Part shown: positions 30,901 to 33,541 of the stretch, piece after piece
How positions within the stretch are numbered: the stretch's first letter is position 1
How the letters are laid out: every line of letters begins with the position of its first letter
Translations under genes and position numbers: made by a program
IMG/VR virus record: IMGVR_UViG_3300030118_006691
Span: 1 to 33,541 of that record
DNA: 33,541 nucleotides
Strand: one strand, 5' to 3'
From: a virus
Notes under the pieces: generated by a model
What the model was told of the DNA's origin: nothing
What the model saw: the letters and a program-made list of their open reading frames with translations, nothing else
Database searches by the model: none

Positions 30901-32075
30901 AAAGAGAAGCCTTTAAATGTATCTTTTGATACGTCTTGCTTTGTGCCTCCAATAACATAACTGGAGATTTCTGTTTCTTGAGGTGCTACTTGTACTTCCG
31001 CACCACTAATCCATTTCTGAGTCCACGGAAGAGGATTAGCTCTTGGGACTGAAAGCGGTGATTTAATACCGATAGCAGTCATACGTTTATTACCAATCCA
31101 TTCAATATAATCAGAAAGTAATTCAGCATTAAGACCAATCATTGACCCGTCTTTGAAAAGATAGTTAGCCCATTGTTTTTCTTGATCGATTGCTTCTATA
31201 AACATATCAATTACTTCTTGCTCACACTCTTTTGCGATTTTTGCAAAGTCAGGGTCATCTTGTGGTAAGAGTTTAAGAATCTGCTGAGTTGAGCCTAGGT
31301 GGACGTTTTCATCACGAGCAATTAGCTTGATAATCTTTGCATTACCTTCCATCTTTTTAAGTTCTGCAAAGGCCCAACTACATGCAAAACTCACGTAGAA
31401 ACGAACACCTTCGAGAATGTTTACACTAGCGAGACAGAGGTATAATTTCTTTTTAAGTTCATAAAGATCAATTTTTTTAGTGTGATGCTTACGACTTACT
31501 GAAAGAACTTGTCCGTCTACCGGGTCACCTTGCTCTTCTGAAGTGACATTATGCTCACCTTCACCAAACAACTCATACCATTTAATCATCTCAATAAACT
31601 CGTCATAGTGTTTTGAGATAGACTCAGCACAATCAACAATCTCTTGAATGTCCATCATTTCGTCAAAAACCTTTGACGGGTTAGGATATACATTTCTAAT
31701 AATGTGAGTGTAGCTACGAGAGTGAATCGTTTCACTAAATGCCCAAGTTTCGATCCAAGTTTCTAGCTCTGGGATAGTTACTACAGGTAAGAATGCTAAG
31801 TTCGGAGAACGACCTTGCACAGAATCTAGAACGATCTGTCTTTTTAGGTTTGACGTAAAAATGTGTTGCTCATGCTCTGACAAATCTTTAAAGTCATTTG
31901 CATCACGTAAGATATCGACCTCTTCTGGTCTCCAGAAGAATCCTAACTGTTTGTCAGTAAGTTTATCAAAAGCTCGATACTTTAGGGTATCAAATCTTTG
32001 CATTCCAAGTTCTTCTTCGTCAAAGAACATTTTTGATTGTGTATGGTTATAATTATTTGTATTTAGTACAGACAT
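30897..32075 (-). CDS. nrdB: Ribonucleotide reductase class Ia, beta subunit
   Basis: Small subunit (392 residues) that generates the tyrosyl radical for deoxyribonucleotide synthesis. The block 'AFSETIHSRSYTHIIRN' contains a metal Glu and His and the radical Tyr in the same spacing as E. coli NrdB (Glu115, His118, Tyr122). 'DEMMDIQEIVDCAESI' and 'LEGVRFYVSFACSWAF' with 'LIARDENVHLGST' follow as expected for the second ligand set. The C-terminal tail ('GTKQDVSKDTFKGFSL') would bind NrdA. AAGGA precedes ATG, nine bases after the nrdA stop. Confidence 0.96.
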   Translation of the reverse strand: MSVLNTNNYNHTQSKMFFDEEELGMQRFDTLKYRAFDKLTDKQLGFFWRPEEVDILRDANDFKDLSEHEQHIFTSNLKRQIVLDSVQGRSPNLAFLPVVTIPELETWIETWAFSETIHSRSYTHIIRNVYPNPSKVFDEMMDIQEIVDCAESISKHYDEFIEMIKWYELFGEGEHNVTSEEQGDPVDGQVLSVSRKHHTKKIDLYELKKKLYLCLASVNILEGVRFYVSFACSWAFAELKKMEGNAKIIKLIARDENVHLGSTQQILKLLPQDDPDFAKIAKECEQEVIDMFIEAIDQEKQWANYLFKDGSMIGLNAELLSDYIEWIGNKRMTAIGIKSPLSVPRANPLPWTQKWISGAEVQVAPQETEISSYVIGGTKQDVSKDTFKGFSL

Positions 32076-32084
32076 TGTTTTTCC

Positions 32085-33541
32085 TTAAAGCACGCAAGTA
32101 TCGCACGCTACTTCATCATCGATTTCTTCTAATTCGGTAGGTCGATCGAATTTTTCAATATCGATCTCACCTTGTCCATCATAAGTATTAAAATAGTATA
32201 GTTGTTTACCACCGTACTTATAGAACATAAGGAGGTGTTGAATCATTTCACTCATCGGAATCTTTTCATCTTCATAGTGCTGTGGGTTGTAGCTCGTATT
32301 AACAGATATACCTTGATCAATGTATTTCTGTAAAATAGCACAAATCTTCATATATCCTTCTGGCGAACGTTGATCCCAAAGTAAATCATATTTAGATTTA
32401 AGTTTATGGATTCCTGGCACTACCTGTTTCAAAACACCATCTTTAGATTGTTTAACAGACACAAACGAACGAGGAGGTTCAATACCATTTGTCGCATTTG
32501 AAATCTGTGCTGACGTTTCGGACGGCATCAGCGCCATCAAAGTAGAGTTACGAATACCGTGAATCTGGAGTTGTTCTCTTAAATCTGTCCAGTCCATACG
32601 TTCAACATGAGGTACTAATTCATCAACCTCTTTCTTATATGTATCGATTGGTAAGATAGTTTGACCGTATTTAGTTTCACTACTGCCAGGGCAGGCTCCT
32701 TGTTCTTGTGCTAAGTCTGCACTAGCTCGAATAAGATAGTAACTCCACGCTTCTGCATATTCATCAAGTAATTCTAAGTCAGGATTTTGATATGATGTAT
32801 TGTTTTTTGCAAGCCAGTATGCAAGATTAATGATACCGATTCCGAGAGGTCTACGTTTCTCAGTTGATTTCTGAGCAGCTTTTACAGGATAATCTTGATA
32901 AGTTAAGAGGGCATCTAATCCTCTGACCGCTAATTCACAAGGCTTTTTGAAGTCTTCTGGTTTCTTAATATTACCCCAGTTGATTGCGCTAAGAGTACAC
33001 AGAGCAATCTCACCTTCTTCGTCGTCAAAGCTATTAAGAGGTTTGGTGGGGAGATCAATCTCACAACAAAGATTAGACTGGTGAACAGGAGCAATACTTT
33101 CGTCAAATGAGCTATGCGTGTTTGCATGATCTACATTCATTAAGTAAACACGTCCCGTGTTCTTGCGTTCTTCCATAAACTGAGAGAATAATTCAATGGC
33201 AGGAATAGTCTTTTTTCTAATGTCTGGATGTACTTCTGCTTTTTCGTATAGATACTTAAACTGATCTTGATCATTAAAGAAAGCTTCATACAATCCTGGT
33301 ACGTCACTTGGAGAGAAAAGAGTAATTTCTCCACCAGTTAACAGACGTTCGTACATTAACTTATTGAATTGTACTCCATAATCCATGTGCCTCACACGAT
33401 TATCTTCAGTGCCTTTGTTATTCTTCAGCACCAAGAGATCTTCAACTTCAAGGTGCCAGATTGGATAGTACAAGGTAGCCGCTCCGTTTCGCACTCCACC
33501 TTGGCTACAGGATCGAGTCGCACTTTGAAACATTTTGTAAA
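32085..33541 (-). CDS. nrdA: Ribonucleotide reductase class Ia, alpha subunit (5' end outside window)
   Basis: C-terminal two thirds of the large catalytic subunit; the frame is open through the right edge and begins mid-protein, so the true start lies beyond base 33,541. Visible: 'RSCSQGGVRNGAATLYYPIW', 'RHMDYGVQFNKLMYERLL', the active-site Asn-Leu-Cys-Cys-Glu ('SNLCCEIDLPTKPL', matching Asn437, Cys439, Glu441 of E. coli), the partner Cys in 'EIALCTLSAINWG' (Cys462), 'LMPSETSAQISNATNGIEPP', the radical-transfer Tyr pair in 'GKQLYYFNT', and a C-terminal 'CDTC' for glutaredoxin. No intein or intron interrupts the visible part. Confidence 0.96.
   Translation of the reverse strand, partial: YKMFQSATRSCSQGGVRNGAATLYYPIWHLEVEDLLVLKNNKGTEDNRVRHMDYGVQFNKLMYERLLTGGEITLFSPSDVPGLYEAFFNDQDQFKYLYEKAEVHPDIRKKTIPAIELFSQFMEERKNTGRVYLMNVDHANTHSSFDESIAPVHQSNLCCEIDLPTKPLNSFDDEEGEIALCTLSAINWGNIKKPEDFKKPCELAVRGLDALLTYQDYPVKAAQKSTEKRRPLGIGIINLAYWLAKNNTSYQNPDLELLDEYAEAWSYYLIRASADLAQEQGACPGSSETKYGQTILPIDTYKKEVDELVPHVERMDWTDLREQLQIHGIRNSTLMALMPSETSAQISNATNGIEPPRSFVSVKQSKDGVLKQVVPGIHKLKSKYDLLWDQRSPEGYMKICAILQKYIDQGISVNTSYNPQHYEDEKIPMSEMIQHLLMFYKYGGKQLYYFNTYDGQGEIDIEKFDRPTELEEIDDEVACDTCVL

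Noticed and set aside
30897-33541. Intein or intron within the ribonucleotide reductase genes
   Set aside because: Both visible coding parts follow the family without interruption, including all active-site blocks.
1-33541. tRNA genes, CRISPR arrays, attachment sites and insertion sequences
   Set aside because: No cloverleaf-like sequence, spaced repeat array, integrase or transposase was seen, and intergenic gaps are too short to hold most of these.

Overview
The window looks like part of a tailed-phage genome with a lambda-like siphovirus tail. It is AT-rich and almost fully coding: neighbouring genes usually share 1-26 bases, and no stretch over 100 bases lacks a gene. The content (lambda M/L/K/I/J-type tail-tip genes, class Ia ribonucleotide reductase, ThyX, PhoH, MazG, glutaredoxin, radical SAM, 2OG-oxygenase and aminotransferase genes) is typical of phages of marine bacteria. 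The host cannot be read from the sequence. No tRNA, CRISPR array, integrase, att site or insertion sequence was seen.

Rightward half (1-17,722, + strand): a late/structural operon. It begins with an M-like minor tail protein, then a large L-like protein with four C-terminal cysteines, a radical SAM protein, two small NlpC/P60-like proteins, a JAMM/MPN protein (together equivalent to lambda gpK), an I-like protein and a 2004-residue J-like host-specificity protein. Next come a collar-domain tail fibre, an acidic protein with repeated DF(L/I)xEFF motifs, a second fibre/structural protein, a second radical SAM protein and small basic or acidic proteins. A clear sigma70-type promoter (16,411-16,439) drives a beta-helix-like protein with strong codon bias, followed by three small genes, one of only 42 residues.

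Leftward half (17,709-33,541, - strand): a metabolic operon that meets the first one tail to tail near 17.7 kb. In transcription order it holds nrdA (5' end outside the window), nrdB, mazG, a sugar-nucleotide epimerase, glutaredoxin and phoH. Then comes an island of two paralogous glycosyltransferase-like proteins, two 2OG-Fe(II)-oxygenase-like proteins, a PLP aminotransferase-like protein, an amidinotransferase and an SGNH-like protein. It ends with a resolvase-like nuclease, a 5'-3' exonuclease, a degenerate dUTPase-like protein, thyX, a glycosyltransferase and a nicotianamine-synthase-like Rossmann protein.

How they fit: Nrd, glutaredoxin, MazG, ThyX and the exonuclease supply and recycle nucleotides for phage DNA. 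The tail operon builds the adsorption and entry machine, and two radical SAM enzymes translationally coupled to tail genes suggest modification of a virion protein or a small peptide. The 22-29 kb island has the parts of a small-molecule or glycan tailoring pathway (amino transfer, amidino transfer, oxidation, glycosyl transfer); its product is unknown and it is the best candidate here for something undescribed.
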